Source: Rothia nasimurium (GTDB lineage Bacteria > Actinomycetota > Actinomycetes > Actinomycetales > Micrococcaceae). From it: a stretch of 64,000 nt of DNA. Location: the NCBI RefSeq assembly GCF_014217215.1, contig NZ_CP056080.1, positions 2,108,001-2,172,000 of the forward strand. The letters run 5' to 3'. Made by a program: the position numbers and the translations under genes. The number at the start of each line of letters is the position of its first letter. Within the stretch, counting starts at the first letter, position 1. The notes under the pieces were generated by a model that was not told the DNA's origin, made no database searches, and saw only the letters and a list, made by a program, of their open reading frames with translations. This document shows, one piece after another, positions 62,449 through 64,000 of the stretch.

Positions 62449-63159
62449 CTAGGGGGCGGGGCTGTAGGTGGGTTCCTTGCGCTTGAACCAGCCGATGACG
62501 GGGTAGGTGATGGGCAGCAGGAGTAGCTCTACGGCGCACTTGTATACGTAGCCCACGATGACGTAGTTGAGGAAGTCGCCGAAACTTGTAATTCCAATAA
62601 TGGGGGCGGCGATGGAGCAGAAGATGATGGTGTCAGCCAGTTCGCCGACCAGGGTTGAACCCATGAGTCGACCCCAGAGGTGGCGGCCGCCGGTTGCTGC
62701 CTTGAGCTTCACCAGCACCCAGGAGTTCAGTAGCTGACCCGCCAGGAAGCCCAGCAGGGAGCCCGCAAGAATCTGGGGCACGGGGCCCAGTACGGTTTCA
62801 AGAGCAGCCTGCCCTTCGTAGAAGTCGGCTGCGGGTAGAGCGATGAGTACCCAGAAGCTAGCGGCGGCAACGGCAGCGGCAACGAAGCTGGCGATAATGG
62901 CGCGGCGGGCTAGTTTAAAGCCGTAAATTTCGCTGATCACATCGCCCAGTACGTAGGCCAGGGGGAAGAGGAAGAAGCCGCCGTCGGTGATGATTGGTCC
63001 GAAGGTGACGCCCTTGGTAGCCCCAATGTTAGAGAGGATAAAGACCACGCAGGTGGCTGCCAGAAGCAGATCGTAGTAGGTGCGGGTGGGGCGGGCGAAG
63101 CTGGTATCGGCGCCCTGCTTGTGGGCGGACGCCGGTGAGCTGGTGGGAGGTGTAGACAC
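62449..63159 (-). CDS. Queuosine precursor transporter (YhhQ family)
   Basis: This 236-residue membrane protein has about six helices and YhhQ/QPTR-type features: NIGATKGVTFG, then PLAYVLGDVISEIYGFKLARRA, LLGFLAGQLLNSWVLVKLK and GELADTIIFCSIA. The family imports queuine and other 7-deazaguanines, supporting Tgt elsewhere in the window. I chose the GTG at 63159 for the AGGGGAT upstream and the usual length. Confidence 0.88.
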   Translation of the reverse strand: MSTPPTSSPASAHKQGADTSFARPTRTYYDLLLAATCVVFILSNIGATKGVTFGPIITDGGFFLFPLAYVLGDVISEIYGFKLARRAIIASFVAAAVAAASFWVLIALPAADFYEGQAALETVLGPVPQILAGSLLGFLAGQLLNSWVLVKLKAATGGRHLWGRLMGSTLVGELADTIIFCSIAAPIIGITSFGDFLNYVIVGYVYKCAVELLLLPITYPVIGWFKRKEPTYSPAP

Positions 63160-63388
63160 AGTTATCCCCTGGGTTGAGTATCGGTTTGAAGAGTGCCCAC
63201 CTGCCACCTGGGCGCCCACTAGCTTACCGATTTTTAGGCAACCCCGCACGATTTACCGGGGGTGGGGTGGTGTGGGGTGGGGCGCAGTGGCGTCCGCACC
63301 GGTGGACCAGTGGTAGGTTTTGCTGACAGTTTGCTGGGTTCTGTCGTGAAAAATAGGTTTTAGTGACAGATAGCGGTAAGGTGTCATT

Positions 63389-64000
63389 ATGCCTCGAATT
63401 ACCGCCGCCACCAACGCCGCCCAGCGCGAGAACACCAAGCGCGCTATTCTCGATTCCTTCGGCCGTCTGCTCTACGAGCGCGGCCTGCCCGGCCTCACCA
63501 TGACCCACGTGGCTAAGACCGCCGGCATCGGCCGCACCGCGGTCTACAACTACTTTGCCGACATGGGTGAACTGCTCATTGCCTATGCTCTGGATGAGAC
63601 CGGACGTTTCCTCACCGAGCTGCGCGAGGCCCTGGCCGGGGTAGAGAACCCCATCGACCAGCTGGCTGTCTACGCGCGCCTGCAGATTGAGGACCTTTCC
63701 CGCCGCCACATGCCTCCCGGCCCCGCTATGCGGTCGGTCCTTTCACCCGAGGCGTTTGCCAAGCTGGGCGATCACGTGCGCGAGCTTCAGATAGTTCTGG
63801 CAGGCATTCTTTCTGCGGCGATTGAGCGCGGCTACCTGCCCGAGAACGACATCCGCGAGCTGGCACAGCTGGTTCACGGCTCCTTATCATCCAGCGCCGA
63901 CCGCACCGATGAGGCCAGCGACAGAGCAGCCCGCGAGCGCCACATTGAGAACACGATTCGCTTTATTCAGCTGGGTCTGGGTGCACGCTTTGATGAGAGC
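63389..64000 (+). CDS. TetR-family regulator, 3' end outside the window
   Basis: At least 204 residues are present with no stop before the right edge. The N-terminal helix-turn-helix is of the TetR type (RAILDSFGRLLYERGLPGLTMTHVAKTAGIGRTAVYNYFADMGELL). A -10 TAAGGT (63377-63382) lies six bases before the ATG, suggesting a leaderless mRNA. TGACA (63364-63368) and TGTCA (63383-63387) form a short inverted repeat at the promoter that may be its own operator. Confidence 0.9.
   Translation, partial: MPRITAATNAAQRENTKRAILDSFGRLLYERGLPGLTMTHVAKTAGIGRTAVYNYFADMGELLIAYALDETGRFLTELREALAGVENPIDQLAVYARLQIEDLSRRHMPPGPAMRSVLSPEAFAKLGDHVRELQIVLAGILSAAIERGYLPENDIRELAQLVHGSLSSSADRTDEASDRAARERHIENTIRFIQLGLGARFDES

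Overview
The window looks like about 64 kb of chromosome from a high-GC Gram-positive actinobacterium of the Micrococcaceae, most like Rothia. This is inferred from the mix of genes (CarD, a SenX3-RegX3-PhoU cluster, IspD-IspF-CysS-RlmB order, GTP-type PEP carboxykinase, Nei2, Lhr), the frequent GTG starts and the many genes whose -10 box sits 6-8 bases before the start codon. I see no prophage, CRISPR array or transposase. Most of the window is ordinary core chromosome with several accessory patches.

Region by region. Positions 1-360 hold the promoter and antitermination leader of an rRNA operon on the minus strand, whose 16S gene must lie just left of the window. 945-6737 (minus) is carD-ispD-ispF-cysS-rlmB with an alpha/beta hydrolase and a broken esterase inserted between ispF and cysS. 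6996-14832 holds a lipoprotein, the phosphate two-component system with phoU, phosphoglycerate mutase, a trans-sulfuration enzyme, and tmk-holB. 14925-26098 is a carbohydrate island. Its minus strand carries an amino-sugar catabolic arm (agaS, a PfkB kinase, a class II aldolase, a DeoR-type regulator, nagA). Its plus strand carries an ascorbate/galactitol-superfamily PTS (IIA, IIB, IIC), a second SIS protein, a surface lipoprotein with a jelly-roll-like domain, and an exported alginate-lyase-like protein. Read together these suggest extracellular depolymerisation of an amino-sugar polysaccharide, PTS import, deacetylation, deamination to tagatose-6-phosphate, phosphorylation and aldol cleavage. 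The combination is the best candidate here for an undescribed system.

26166-40342 holds anaerobic ribonucleotide reductase (nrdD without an ATP-cone, with nrdG), a DUF711/ACT pair, manA and manB facing apart, hmp with an NsrR-like regulator and a candidate operator, an orphan roadblock-domain protein, an orphan two-domain ABC ATPase with a degenerate second site, GTP-PEPCK and tRNA-Arg(ACG). 40554-51470 holds a ferredoxin, a DUF4232-type lipoprotein, a very large Lhr helicase, an unlisted 47-residue membrane protein, nei2, pepT and a RluA-family pseudouridine synthase.

51417-64000 is more mosaic. An efflux pump and its divergent ArsR-like regulator share a perfect 32-bp palindrome. A second MFS pump is bracketed by two identical 74-bp direct repeats. 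Then come a cytoplasmic GH76 enzyme, back-to-back remnants of ohrR and ohr, tgt with a long charged tail, a SRPBCC protein, a thioesterase, two tandem amino-acid permeases, a YhhQ-type queuosine-precursor transporter (which with tgt suggests queuine salvage), and a TetR regulator cut by the window edge.
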